Notes: generated by a model from the letters alone, not told the origin. 64,000 nt of DNA from Tubulanus polymorphus (GCF_964204645.1 NC_134028.1:1116001-1180000), one strand, 5' to 3'; positions 11,501-23,795 are shown, counted from the first letter of the stretch. Translations and numbers: made by a program.

Positions 11501-14500
11501 TTAAAGATTTGATTTCATGATGTTTTCAATGTCAAACATGCTGTTTGGAGACGATAGATTTTGTCCACCGTCGATGACGACAGTTTCACCAGTAATTAAT
11601 GATCCTCCGTCTGATAACAAGAACAACACGGCGTTAGCAATTTCATTTCTCTTTCCGGCTCGTTGTAACGGAATGTTTTTCATATACATATCAAATATCT
11701 CTCCTTTCAGTTGCTTTCCACCTGAAATAACAAATAATTCAGTATTTAGTGTAAGTTTTCAACAACTGAGGCCAGTAGAAGTCGAGAGCTGGTTAATGTT
11801 AACTATCAGTCACTATATCAGTAACGCACTGGTAAATTTTAAACATCTTGAGGTACACACCACACCACGGTATTCAACTGCACACCACAGTGATAACTAG
11901 CTGACCATATGCAGTTGTTTGGCCCGGCTGCCCTGCCACTCAACTATCATTTCTACCTCTTACCTAGTTTTCTGTAACCTTCCGTATCCGCAATAGGACC
12001 TGGAGCCACACCTACTACACGAATTCCAAGTGGTCCCCATTCACATGCCAAATGTTTCGTCAAAGCATCTAAAAAAACATAAAAGTTTCATGGTCATGGA
12101 ATTCTGAAGAATGGACTGTGATGTGTGAGGCATGCGATCACTTATGAAGGTCATCATTTCAAATGAAACAGTAGCATGCATCAAATCAATGACGAATATC
12201 CAGCAAACTACTAAACTACATAGGCCTACCTATTGCAGCTTTTGCGGCACCAGCATGAGCCTGTAATACATTGCCTCTGTAGTGCAATGTTGCCGAAATA
12301 TTCAGGATGACTCCTCCATTTTTCTGAAAAATACAAAGCCAAGAAATATCATAGCTATTAGTCAATGCTCTCAACACAGTACCGCTCAACTTTTAGTAAA
12401 CATTTTCTTCAAATGGATACCGTAGAAACCTAATAAAATGACCCCTCGGCGTATGGGTAATTCTATAGAAGAATGAAATGACTATTGATACATGTTTAGG
12501 AGGACCTGGTAATCAAATTTGAAATACGTAAATATTGGTTTTCAATCTCGGTCCCGGGTAGGGGGACAATAGTATAACACAAAAACCTCTTAAACTCATT
12601 GAAAACCACTCAGACACTCGCACAGACGAAAAAATTAAACATGAATAGTATTTATAACATATATATCCGTCAACAGATGTCACTGTCTGACGAAACCGGT
12701 ATGAAACACATTGTTTTTCGAATTTCTCTTTAACTGCAGTCGCGTATTTCATGAATATTGATTTGAAGAGGGCTGCACCACCTGTGAACGCACAATACTC
12801 TCTATAGCTCTGCAATAGCTTCCATATATAGGAACCCGCTCCACCGCGCAGGGTCATCACGAACAAACGGATATCGCGTTTTTGTCACGGACCAGACACT
12901 CGAAGGGTGTGTCTGTATTTACCGCGATTCGTGACTCTTATTCGTGGCTTATATCGAAAACAACTCGGATATCGATCTGGTTTTTAGGATTTACGCGTAC
13001 ATCTGATCGAAAGAAATTAAAATTGACGTAATAGTGAATTATCGTCTTTATTTATTGGAATGTATTCAACACTTCTGTAGAAACGAAAGGATATTTTAAG
13101 ACACACGCATCATATGGATGAGTTTGCGTAAACAAATACTAATCTTCTAGATGACTCTGCAACGCTGTATTTTATACCACTGACTACGAGTGAGATGTAA
13201 TGACTAATAAGACACAAACGAAAACAATGCACATATACTCGAGAGTTCGCTTAGAAAACAATCGAAAACCTTCCGAGTGTTTTAACGCCGAACCACACTG
13301 GTGCCGAGTGGTGAGATGGTAGACCGGAAAAAATAGAACGCGGAACCTATAAGCCAGAGTGTACTAGCAGCATCACTCTCTCTTCATACATAGAGACATG
13401 GAGAGGTCGCTGGCTTATTACAGGGAAACCTGAATCCAAATCATTTGTGATAACTACTTGTATTCAACGCATGAATACATTAACAGTATAAGTATGACTG
13501 CATGAAAGAGAAAACAAAGCATTGTGATATATACTTCAAATCATTCCTTGAAAGTTTTGACGGTTTATAAGTCTGTGATTCGGCGCGATTTCAATATGGA
13601 TAAAATCGATAATAATAATGGTTTGGAAACGTTGGACATCGACGTCAAACAGAAACTATTGAATCGGTTAAAACAGAACAGTTCGCCGCGATGCTTCGAT
13701 AAGATGACAAACCTGGAGGATAACTTACTACGAGCGGTCAGTACGAAATTCGACAAGATACACGAACAGAAACTGGAGGCGATCGGGATCCTCGAAGAGT
13801 TGAAACTACACGAGGACAACAGCATCAACAGCGAGAAGAATCGTCTGGCGAAAGAGCGCGAAAATAAAGCCGAACGAATCGAGAAATTAGAGAGGAACGT
13901 TCACGAGTTGAAACAATCGGTAGAATTTCATTTCAAATTGACGAGTATAATGCGCTGGAAAATAGACGGGTTGAATAAAGAGCTCGACGATACATCCGAC
14001 AAAATGGACGATTTATCGTCCGATTATTACGACATCAAACGCGAGCAAATCGAAGAGAAACTTCACAGCATGAAAAACAACCTGATCGTTTTCGGACTTT
14101 ACGAAGCGAATCACGAAGTGACAGAGAACGCCGTGCGTAATTTCTTCCAGGATCAGTTGAACGTTCGTTACGCTCATATGATAGAACTGTGCGACGTTTA
14201 CAGATTCGGTAAAATTGGCGGCCATCGCCCGCGTCCGATTCTCGTTAAATTCCAACATTTCCGCGACCGCGAACACGTGAAACGAATGGCGCCGAATTTA
14301 CGCAACACGTCGTACGCGATCAGCGAACAATTCCCGAAAGAAATCCAGGAATATCGGAAAAAGTTGTATCCGGTGATGAAAGAGGCGCGGCAACTCAACT
14401 GTAAGGTCGTGCTACGCGTCGATTGTTTGTGGATCGATGGTGAGTTATACGACGGCGCCGGGCCCGCGCCCATAGGGCTCAATAACGACTGGGATTATAC

Positions 14501-17500
14501 GGGCAGTAAGCCGTACTACCCGGGACGTAATCTAACAATGGATTACCGCGGTAGCGTACAAGATTTATCATATCACACAGACGATGATAACTATTACTGA
14601 ATTCTACTGATCTCAGAGAAATTGGGACCAAAGGAAAGAAAATCCTCATGATGAAAGATTTCAAGAGGGTATCGGACAATTAGGGAATCTTTCACTCAAG
14701 AATCTGATGGCTTGAAGGAAATGTGTTTTATTATATCAACCATCCAGGATTGTGCTTAATTCATGTGCGTGTGATTTTTTTTGAATCTATGTAGTATAAT
14801 ATATGAACAGGCAGGCTGTGTTATACAGTTCGGTGTGTGTGCAGTGGTTTAGACGGTTACAGTAGAGAATTCATAAAAACCATTTGTAAAAATCATTAAC
14901 CATTTCGTAACGGGTGATGGGATGGTTGCTTCTATTTGGGAAACATAGCGGGCCTGTATTTCCAGACCCCAGTAATATAATAAGTTTATTTAACCTATTC
15001 ATTTATGTAATTAGCTTCATCGAATCGATGAAGCAATAACTAGAAATTCTCATGAAAATATTCATTGAATATTAATCATCATAATCATCGATATAGAATC
15101 GGCAGCGTGATGGTGAACCATATCACATTCTAGGCTCATGTTTTATTTTTGAATTTCAGACGCATTTTTTTGCGCGAAATTTCAGTCTAAACACAAAATG
15201 TACCTCGTATTATTTACATCGGAGGTAATTATCGGGTCTGTGGATTTCTAACGAAGCTAGCTATGTTTAGCTTTACTGTTTCTAATTAACAAAAACCGTT
15301 CTTTCTTTGCTTTCATTGCGTTGATAAGTTAAAACATTCGTATAAACACACAAGAAAATACAGTCAGACTCAAGCTTTACGTAGTAGAAAATATTAAGAG
15401 AAATTCTTGATTCTCTGAAACTAGATCCCTAATCATTGAATGTGGGCTTTAATATGAACGCACCAGTACAGTGCGCGTTATAGATACATAGATTACCCTG
15501 GACTGTGCTGCTGATTTTATAGAACATAATTGTAATCTATAATCGATAAATCTATTCTCATTGAAGCAGCTGTATTTTATCATGAAATATATTGGTAATT
15601 TCCATATGAATACACAACATACAACACGAAATACATCTCCTATTCTCTACGTTCCACGGAGCAGAATATCTAAACGACTAACTTGTTTAGTTGAGACCAG
15701 TTTTTATCTATAATTTTCAAGCAAATATGACTTTGTAAGAAACAAGTGGTTTTAACGCCTGTAGCGGGCGGAGGGAGGGAGAAACCAATCTGCGTTCAGA
15801 GATATCAGCTCGCTTTGCAGCAGACGCTAAAAAACAGACAACATTCTTTCAGTGTTTAGTAATGTATTTTATACGTGGTTTTTGAATGACTTATGAAGTG
15901 AAAATAGCAATAATCTACAAATACTGTTAACTGCTGATATCGACGACATAAGAAATCAAATACAAATTTGAATTTCAAAAAAATGTGCCCGAAATTTCAA
16001 ACATTGAAGTATCGGTCACGATTAAAGCCTTGAAATGAAACAAAATGCCACTTTCCTCAATTCAGGACATGACTTAATCAATAACTGATAAGATACTGCC
16101 TAAAAATATATAGAGCGAAAACTTTGAACCTTTCGAAAAATATTGTTGTTGTAAAAGGGGTTTGAACGTGTGTAGTTATTATAATGATCACTATGTGATC
16201 GGGACTGCTATCAATCTCATGCATAATGTTCCTACTTCTATGTTACTATGTACTGTAAAATGCAAAATATATATCAATAGAAAATAGACCAATCTATTTT
16301 TTCACGGAATCAATATCATAAAATGCGCTCGACTCCTTTTTGCGAAATAAAAACCAGGTTATTTTACGTTGTTCTATCGTGTGTGCATTATTGCGTATGC
16401 TTCACTATTCATCATAGTCGAACTCGTTACTTCAGAAAACTGCCGGAAATCTCGGAAAACTGTTTCAACCAAAATTCTGTTGTATTTCCAGTGAATTATT
16501 GATCCCGGAGTTACACAGAAACCCTGAACCCAGTTCTACAGTAATCCTGAACCCAATTCTACAGAAACCCTGAACCCAGTAACAGAGAAACCCTGAACCC
16601 AGTCTTACAGTTGACTCTTCAATTAAAATTAGCTTATTTCCTATCTACTAACAATACAGTGAAATCTATGAAAGCTACAGAACTGGATCGTGTAGAATCA
16701 ACTGAAGTTGCAGCAGTCGGCCGAGTGTTATACAGGGGATTCTATTTCAATAATTGTGTAATCGGGGTTTAATTAATCTAATTTTGTGAATGGTCTATAG
16801 TTCATATGAAAGCTTGAACGAGAACATGCGGTCTGCAGTATGTAGGCTATCAGGTCTATACAATAGTGAATTGCTGAAACTCATTCCAATAATTGTCCGA
16901 AAACTGTGAAATCTATTAATAAATCAACTAGTAAGGCGACGAGCACAAACTACTAACACTCTGATGGCCTGTATATTATAAACAATAGTAATCTAGTTCA
17001 TACTACAACAGTCTCGTACGTATATGCAATAATTGTCAGTTAGTCTATATTTCATCTCAATGAAATCATTCTCTCGATGTCAATCATGTTTTATAATCTA
17101 CGTAAATGGACTACACACAAAAACTCCAGCTCATATATTCATGACGTGATGAGTTCTAAAATTTCAGATGTAGATTTTTCAGGTATTTCTATATGAACAT
17201 ACAGTAACCACACATACATACATATACACAGTGAACTGTACAGCAGTCACAGCTGTTCATGTAACTGACACTAACTATTGATCATTCAATATGACACAGC
17301 TTGCTCTTGTAGCGACCCCCGACCCGGGATTCTTTTACATATCGATATCATAGGAATCAGAAATTTCAAACGGACAGATGCAACAAAACAGGTCTAAAAT
17401 ATGGACACTGCATGTACTACTTACAGTACGTGGGCTTATTAGGTCAGCGAATCCAGATCCCTGATATTTCCCGGGGCCCTTGAACAAAAGTTCCTCAATC

Positions 17501-19540
17501 AAATTACGAGATATCCTCGGTATAAGTATAAACTCAATAGGTTCCTAGTGTCACTCATATCCAGCAAGGACAACAAGTGACCATGAACTCTAAGTCTCAG
17601 TTCGATGGTCTGTAAAAAAAGAAGAACCCACGGGCCAGCTTTCTGGACTAGTGTCATCTTTAGCACAGGGGTTAACTCAATTTGTTATTATCAATTCAGT
17701 TCACCCCAGGGTGAATTCAAAAATATCTACTTGGTAATGAATGATTTCTTCAAAACGTGATAAGTTTGTTCTACACATACCTGCATATACTTATCGAAGA
17801 CAGCCTTCGTAACATTGAAAGTTCCCATTGTGTCGATTTCCATCACTGTTTTAAAGGCATTAGACGACATGGACGCAACCGGACACAGAAAATTCCCAGC
17901 CGCATCTTAAAAATAGAGTTAAACACTTTATAGAAATCAGCGCAGCACTATTTGTAAGTTCATCATGTTATACTAAGTAGCACTTATGAGGGATCATTCA
18001 GCGGGTTAGTGGTTCAAAATGGGCAAATGTGTGTTTTGAATGATCCCTTATGGTATCACGTGCTGGAGAGCCTGTTATGGTTTCAGCCATCATTACGATA
18101 GTTGAATACTAACATTATCTAAATGAATTCAGAGAGAATTTCAAAAAGTCTATTCATTAAATGACAAATACTTACTGTTTACTAGATAATCAATTTTGTT
18201 GTATGTTTTCAATGTTTCATCAACTGCATTTATAACATCTTCAGGCTGAAAACGATCATTGGTTAACGCACTTTCTCTCTCGCATGATTCAACGTCAAAA
18301 TTAGTTTGCTTTCATCGATTCAAATGCTGTACCGGTTAAACTTACCTTCCTAACATCCATCTGTATCGTGTGACATTTCTGACCAGTTGTAGATTCTAAC
18401 TGTTTAGCTGCATTTTTCAGTTTCTCCAGATTTCGACTAGCGATGGCTATATCGCATTTGTGCCTGCAGAAAATACATCGCATCTCTCAGAGACTGGATG
18501 GAAATGGTTTAATTAAGGGCTAAAGATATACATACTTCATCAGCTGTTCAGCTATTGTATATCCAATACCGGATCCACCACCAGTAATCAATGCCACTTT
18601 ATTCCTGAATAATAAACAATTCATCATCGTCCTCAAAAATTACTGATCACTTACAAAAAATCTGATAAAATTAGGATATCTCTAGTATCTTATATATTTT
18701 AGGATATTTTTTAGTCATTAAATGTATCCTTACTTAAATAGGTCATCTTTGAAAATTGAAGCGCTGCTACATCGTTTAGCCACAGATTGAGACATCCTAG
18801 CTGTTAAATAAATACAAGCATGTCATTAAAAGATGTAACAGGGCCACATCCGCAATATATCCATCGATTGAATATGCAATATAGAAATATGACAATATAC
18901 TCCACAGCATTTAATTCTTGATTTCTCAACATGCAAATATCCATGGATCGAAACTTTTTTGCCTCAATTAGGTTGTACATTATAGTTAAACTAATTGGTA
19001 AAAAATCGGCCAATTATTTCTAGTTGATGTCATAAAATAAACAAACTGTCTATGATCAACACTCGTACAGTACAGCACTTTTACCAAGTGAAGTATGGGC
19101 CTTAAAACTAGGAAAGCACCATCACAAGAATTCTCCAAGACCAAAGAGCAGCTCACTCCTCCAGACTAAATGAGAGCTCAACAAAATAGGCTGCTACTAA
19201 CAAGTACAGCCTGACAGAACTGACCTAGCTTCTTAATTTCTTAAATTTTTCATAATCATATTTAATGATTGTCTTATAAAGGCGCTTGTGTAATCCGAGG
19301 CCAGACTGAACTGAAAAGCCTGAAGGAAGGGTCAATAAAGAGAGTTTGAATTTGGTCTTCATGTGTTTATGACACTATTAAACGTTGTCAACTCGTTTTA
19401 ATCCTCATTCATAATTCTCTAAATATCAATACACTAAAATCTATTTCAAAACCTGACTACATTTAACACATACCGGCAGCAAAAAACGATTTATTGCCGA
19501 AAATCTGCGCGCTTGAAATTCGTAACACGGACGCGGCCAT
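11501..19540 (-). CDS. DECR2: 2,4-dienoyl-CoA reductase, DECR2-like, 9 exons, about 311 aa
   Basis: Exons: 19474-19540, 18734-18800, 18536-18604, 18346-18463, 18176-18245, 17781-17905, 12230-12323, 11964-12068, 11501-11721; all phases agree. The protein is a short-chain dehydrogenase with the NADP-binding TGGGSGIG at residues 52-59, [11 protein letters not shown] near 130, [15 protein letters not shown] and VAPGPI. The stretch HAGAAKAA lacks the classical SDR Tyr, exactly as in DECR2. The family reduces 2,4-dienoyl-CoA with NADPH during beta-oxidation of unsaturated fatty acids. Best match in memory is peroxisomal DECR2 (FLCP, NAFKTVM, TFNV). Oddly, residues 1-40 look like a mitochondrial presequence (Arg, Ser, Ala, no acidic residue before 42), while the C-terminus is SNL, a non-canonical peroxisomal PTS1. 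The 5.5 kb sixth intron contains an opposite-strand gene. Confidence 0.9.
13596..14600 (+). CDS. LINE ORF1-like (L1 transposase_22-type) protein, intact single exon, 334 aa, nested in DECR2-like intron
   Basis: The start is the ATG of MDKIDNNNG at 13596; the frame is open upstream to 13524 but has no ATG there. Residues about 40-155 are Lys/Glu/Leu-rich and predicted coiled coil. An RRM-like block begins KNNLIVFGL at 160 and continues through the basic RPRPILVKF segment. It is followed by the C-terminal-type block YPVMKEARQ and WIDGELYD, and a Tyr/Asp-rich tail ending DDDNYY. This order is that of LINE ORF1 RNA-binding chaperones. There are no internal stops, codon usage is balanced and GC is higher than in flanking DNA. 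No reverse transcriptase follows in the 3 kb downstream. It may be a domesticated ORF1 gene, or a young 5' fragment of a LINE. No terminal duplications were seen. Confidence 0.75.
   Translation: MDKIDNNNGLETLDIDVKQKLLNRLKQNSSPRCFDKMTNLEDNLLRAVSTKFDKIHEQKLEAIGILEELKLHEDNSINSEKNRLAKERENKAERIEKLERNVHELKQSVEFHFKLTSIMRWKIDGLNKELDDTSDKMDDLSSDYYDIKREQIEEKLHSMKNNLIVFGLYEANHEVTENAVRNFFQDQLNVRYAHMIELCDVYRFGKIGGHRPRPILVKFQHFRDREHVKRMAPNLRNTSYAISEQFPKEIQEYRKKLYPVMKEARQLNCKVVLRVDCLWIDGELYDGAGPAPIGLNNDWDYTGSKPYYPGRNLTMDYRGSVQDLSYHTDDDNYY
14601..17780. other. non-coding part of the large DECR2-like intron
   Basis: AT-rich sequence with no supported exon on either strand. It contains a small tandem repeat at 16514-16610. 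It may hold the 3' UTR of the nested ORF1-like gene, but no clear end was found. Confidence 0.5.
16514..16610. repeat. short tandem repeat (ACAGAAACCCTGAACCCAG), about 4 imperfect copies
   Basis: Units of about 22-25 bp read ACAGAAACCCTGAACCCAGT with small insertions. They lie inside the large intron of the reductase gene. Confidence 0.7.
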
Positions 19541-19784
19541 ATTGGATTTATCGAAGATTCAAATTCAAATGACTTTATTGAACCACAAAGTAATATACAT
19601 AAGACAGACATACAAGGTCTAATGCGAGAAAAATTATAGCCCTATAATATGTAATAGATGAAATCGAAGTGACGGACGCCTCGTCACAGCTTGATTAAAT
19701 TTTTCATGTAAGAAATCATAGCGATTCGGGAAAACAACCTCAGATAAAACTAACTCCTGAAAGTAACTGTAGGAATCTGAAAGT

Positions 19785-19869
19785 AACTGTAAGTTTTGAT
19801 TCATTTCTGAAATTTGGGCTTATTTATAATATAAGCCCAAATTTCAGAAATGAATCAAAACTTACAGTT
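19785..19869. repeat. perfect inverted repeat, 39-bp arms, 7-nt loop
   Basis: The left arm 19785-19823 and the right arm 19831-19869 are exact reverse complements, separated by TTATAAT. Just before the left arm, CTGAAAGTAACTGTA occurs twice (at about 19758 and 19777). I found no flanking target duplication. It lies about 245 bp upstream of the start codon of the reductase gene. It is probably a foldback element or a replication-error palindrome. Confidence 0.85.
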
Positions 19870-20635
19870 TAAACTTAAAGAATCAAACCTCATAATTTTC
19901 TAATCTTATATTATAAGATCAAATGAAATTAGATTTTTTAATTTTTGCGAGAAAAAAACTTGAACAATTTCTTATAAATTATGTCGATCGGAACCACTGT
20001 CTGCTAAACAGATTATTCTTTCGATTTAGAAAAAGTGTCATTTTTTAATGGTTTAAAACTCTTTGTGAAACCATAATGTAAAACCAGGACATTTCTATGA
20101 AGGAAACTGAGAGGGGTTTTTGCAATATTGAAGAATTTTAACCTGGTAGTTAATTTAGAAATTAGCTCCATTTGGATATAATAAAAGGAAGACGAGATGA
20201 TTACAACGCATTTCTTAATTACCTTCAAAGAGAAAAAAATCGAATACCCGTTGAAACGCACAAATCGGAAAATTATTTTCTCCTAAAAAAAAATCGAATT
20301 GGCAGGAAATGCGAATGTCAGTATAAAAATTGATTGCTCTTGCGAAAAATATACATTTCTTTTTTAATCCGCCGGGAATACGGTTCAAAATAAGCAGTGC
20401 CGTGGCCAGCGGTACCGAATTCCTCATTTGGTGAAGAAGGCCGGGGCGGAGTCTGTTTTTGCCGACCGCGATGTTGCTGCTGCTGCTTTCAGTGAAGACT
20501 TTTTGGATATCACAGTCTGAAAACTTCAAAATTAATCTGTAAGATTGGATTAGAACTGACTGAATAAGTTGAATTTAAGACTGTTACTATCTCGAGGACA
20601 AGTGTCTGATGAATTGTGTGTTTTATATTTTGTAG

Positions 20636-20769
20636 TCTTATAACATGGATAATTTGATGCCTGTTTCGTTCAGTTTAACTGAATTGTATCTGTCTTACAA
20701 CAAGTTGGATAGTTACCCGACGTGGCTTAATGAAAAACTGCCTCACCTCACGACTTTATACCTAAACAG
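20636..20769 (+). pseudogene. isolated leucine-rich-repeat exon, possibly a gene fragment
   Basis: After a strong acceptor (TTTTGTAG), a frame reads through LTELYLSYNKLDSYPTW and LPHLTTLYLNR, which are two LRR units of the LxxLxLxxNxL type. The exon ends at AACAG before GTCGGT, a weak donor. No neighbouring exon with a compatible frame was found on the plus strand. It could be one exon of a gene I failed to complete, or a relic. Confidence 0.4.
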
Positions 20770-21201
20770 GTCGGTACTCAGAATATTCATCTTAGTACTG
20801 GAGAGTTACCTCATTAATATTCATGAGTTGATGATAGTGCGCTGTGCTATTCGCTCCTGTTGCTAAGGGAATTTCAGCTATTTGCAACTCGATCGATCAA
20901 CGCGGTTCATTGTTAAACTATTCATCGACCCAATCTTGTTCGGAATTTCATGAAATAAATACATTCTGAAATAACCCGATCCATAAGTTACCTTATTTTA
21001 GTTAGTGGAATGCCGGATTTTAGCGTGACGTAATTCTACTTCCGATTTCCCCATGAACTTCAAACCGGACGTCAAGTGACGTCATTTTTTTCTGACTTTG
21101 TCAGCTAGTCAGAATCGGTTAAGAAAACACTTTGTAGTATCCACATATACGCGTTTACCAAAGGGACGTCTTCCGGGCGCCCGGCGTCCGTCTATAAAAT
21201 T

Positions 21202-21880
21202 ATTACCCTAGTGTTGGCCTGATCAATCAACGCAGTAACCCTAGTCTTGGCCTGATCAATAAACGCAGTAACCCTAGTGTTGGCCTGGTCAATAAACGCA
21301 GTAACCCTAGTGTTGGCCTAGTGAATAAACGCAGTAACCCTAGTCTTGGCCTGATCAATAAACGCAGTAACCCTAGTGTTGGCCTGGTCAATAAACGCAG
21401 TAACCCTAGTGTTGGCCTAGTGAATAAACGCAGTAACCCTAGTCTTGGCCTGATCAATAAACGCAGTAACCCTAGTGTTGGCCTGGTCAATAAACGCAGT
21501 AACCCTAGTGTTGGCCTAGTGAATAAACGCAGTAACCCTAGTCTTGGCCTGATCAATAAACGCAGTAACCCTAGTGTTGGCCTGTTTAATAAACGCAGTA
21601 ACCCTAGTGTTGGCCTAGTGAATAAACGCAGTAACCCTAGTGTTGGCCTAGTGAATAAACGCAGTAACCCTAGTGTTGGCCTGGTCAATAAACGCAGTAA
21701 CCCTAGTGTTGGCCTGCTGAATAAACGCAGTAACCCTAGTGTTGGCCTAGTGAATAAACGCAGTAACCCTAGTCTTGGCCTAGTGAATAAACGCAGTAAC
21801 CCTAGTGTTGGCCTGTTTAATAAACGCAGTAACCCTAGTGTTGGCCTGGGACAGGCAACCAGTCTACCCTAGTGTTGGCC
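21202..21880. repeat. 33-bp minisatellite with 99-bp higher-order period, about 20 copies
   Basis: The unit is AATAAACGCAGTAACCCTAG followed by TSTTGGCCTRRTS. Variants differ at the CTTGG/GTTGG base and at the GATC/GGTC/AGTG/GTTT joint. In the first part, three variants rotate in fixed order (a 99-bp super-unit, about four times). With a period of 33, long frames are open on both strands (NKRSNPSVGLV on plus); these are not genes. The array ends about 250 bp before the DHRS7B-like start codon. Confidence 0.95.
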
Positions 21881-22128
21881 TGGAAAGGAAGTTACCATGG
21901 TTGCCCTGATGTGGATATTCTCGGAGCCACCCATTTCTCGCGAAACCTGCAAAGGCGACCCTGCGATTGAACTTTCTTATCTTTTTTCGAGCTGTTAGGT
22001 ATGTGTATGTTCAGGTAACTTAAGAAATAAAAGTTTTTCCATACATATATATTAAAGCTTCCATTTGAGTATTCAATCGTTGACATACTGTTAAACTTGT
22101 TATATTTGACAGCTGAATTTCAGTGAAG

Positions 22129-23795
22129 ATGCATTTCTGTTGCTGCCCGTGTTTGACAACAATTCTTCCAGCCTCAATACTGGCGATTGTCATCTATAAA
22201 TGGATGACCAGAAAGCGTACATCAGTTACAGGAAAGCTGGTCTTCATCACAGGAGCGAGTTCTGGAGTTGGAAAAGGTAAACCGTCCATCGCCGTGGACC
22301 TGAATCACACTCTGCAACATTTCATAAATTCTAAACCTTGTTGAAAACATTTTTCAGCTTGCGCATTTTTATTCCACAAACTCGGAGCCAAAGTGGTTCT
22401 AGCTGCCAGGAATATCGATGCATTGATGTCAGTCAAAACAGATTTAATGAAGAAAAATGATGTCAGTTTTTCTAATAGCTCTATCCTATATATACAATTC
22501 CAGGAATGTTGAATTTTGATGATATCAAATTGATTACAGATGAATGAACCAATAGTTGTCCAGTTGGACCTGTGTGATATCGAGCAAATAACCGAAGTGG
22601 TGAAGAAAGTTGAAGATGAACACGGTCCTATTGACGTTCTAGTGAATAACGCTGGTATGAGTTATAGAGGTGAAATCATTGATACCGATATCACCGTCCA
22701 CCAGAAACTGATGCATGTCAATTACTTCGGTCATGTGGTTCTTACTAAGGGTACGTTTACTTATAGAGAAAGTTTGATGTTATTGACGATTAAAACAATA
22801 ATAGCCCGCCACAGTAGAAATATCGATATCGACCGTCTAGTGCTGCCCCCTACGTGTAACGATAGCGGGAAGAACTAATATAATACTCACTTGCCTATCA
22901 TGATTTATGTTTGAAATGTTTTTGTTTTATTGCAGCTGTCCTTCCTGCTATGATTAAACAGAAATCTGGTCATATCGTAGCAGTTAGTAGTGTACAAGGG
23001 AAGCTTTCGATACCGTTCAGATCAGCATGTGAGTTTAGTTTACACCGACACATCTTGAGTCCGTGTTGTAATGAATGATAGGATATCACTATTCGGAAGG
23101 GTTTCTTATTAAAACCCGGGTTTTGCGGAACATTCTGCATTGAACCCGTGTTTTGAGCGTAGCATAGATGTACAACTCAAGTCTTAAGGAGCATATTAGT
23201 TTATAGTTGAAATTGGAGTAAACTTCTCCTTCCATTCTTAGAGTGTGTGAAATGTTTATATTCTTGTGAGGTTAGTTACTGCTGTATCTTTGCACTGAAT
23301 CAATGAGTGTTTTTCGTTTTAGATTCTGCGTCGAAACACGCGACTCAAGCGTTTTTTGACTGTTTACGAGCTGAAGTTGCCCATCATAATATACAAGTGT
23401 CAGTCGTCAGTCCTGGCTACATCAAAACTAATTTATCACTGAACGCAATGACGGGAGATGGTTCATCTTACGCCAGTAATTAATTACTCATTATTTCGAT
23501 TTTTTAGATGTTAAAAATGCTTAGAAATCTTTACAATTTGTTTTCATCATAAATCAGTTAATTTTATCTGTTTTGCACTTTTCCAGTTGAAGATGCGACC
23601 ACTGCGTCTGGGATGGAACCATCAGTAGTTGCTGAGTCTATCGTCGACGCGATAGAGAGAAGTAAATATGATTTGATATTGGCCCCGATTCATCATCGAC
23701 TCGTCGTCTATTTCAGATCATTATTTCCTGCTCTCGTTGTTTATATTATGAATTTAAGAGCTGCTAAACAATTCAAACTGAAAAATAAATCATGA
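22129..23795 (+). CDS. DHRS7B: DHRS7B-like short-chain dehydrogenase/reductase, 6 exons, about 305 aa
   Basis: Exons: 22129-22276, 22358-22461, 22540-22750, 22936-23028, 23323-23475, 23587-23795; all junctions keep the frame. The introns all start GT. An N-terminal hydrophobic segment (about residues 9-25, with the Cys-rich CCCPC before it) should anchor it in the ER or peroxisome membrane. The Rossmann motif TGASSGVG is at 41-48 and NNAG at 119-122; the catalytic Ser is near 172, and Tyr186 and Lys190 are in [18 protein letters not shown] and [10 protein letters not shown] are diagnostic of DHRS7B. The family reduces acyl-dihydroxyacetone-phosphate in ether-lipid synthesis in mammals; that role here is inferred. 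The ATG follows TTTCAG by five bases, suggesting an upstream non-coding exon. The 33-bp minisatellite lies just upstream. Confidence 0.92.

Larger units (their letters stand above)
19541..21200. other. intergenic region between DECR2-like and DHRS7B-like genes
   Basis: The 5' flank of the reductase gene. It holds the perfect palindrome at 19785-19869 and an isolated LRR-coding exon at 20636-20769. No other exon could be supported. The sequence from 19900 to 20350 is very AT-rich. Confidence 0.5.

Noticed and set aside
20215-20529. 104-aa minus-strand open frame
   Set aside because: Very Phe-, Ile- and Lys-rich, from AT-rich DNA, with no domain and no splice context.
21227-21872. Two overlapping repetitive proteins on opposite strands
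   Set aside because: Both are read-throughs of a 33-bp minisatellite; no start context, splice sites or non-repetitive domain.
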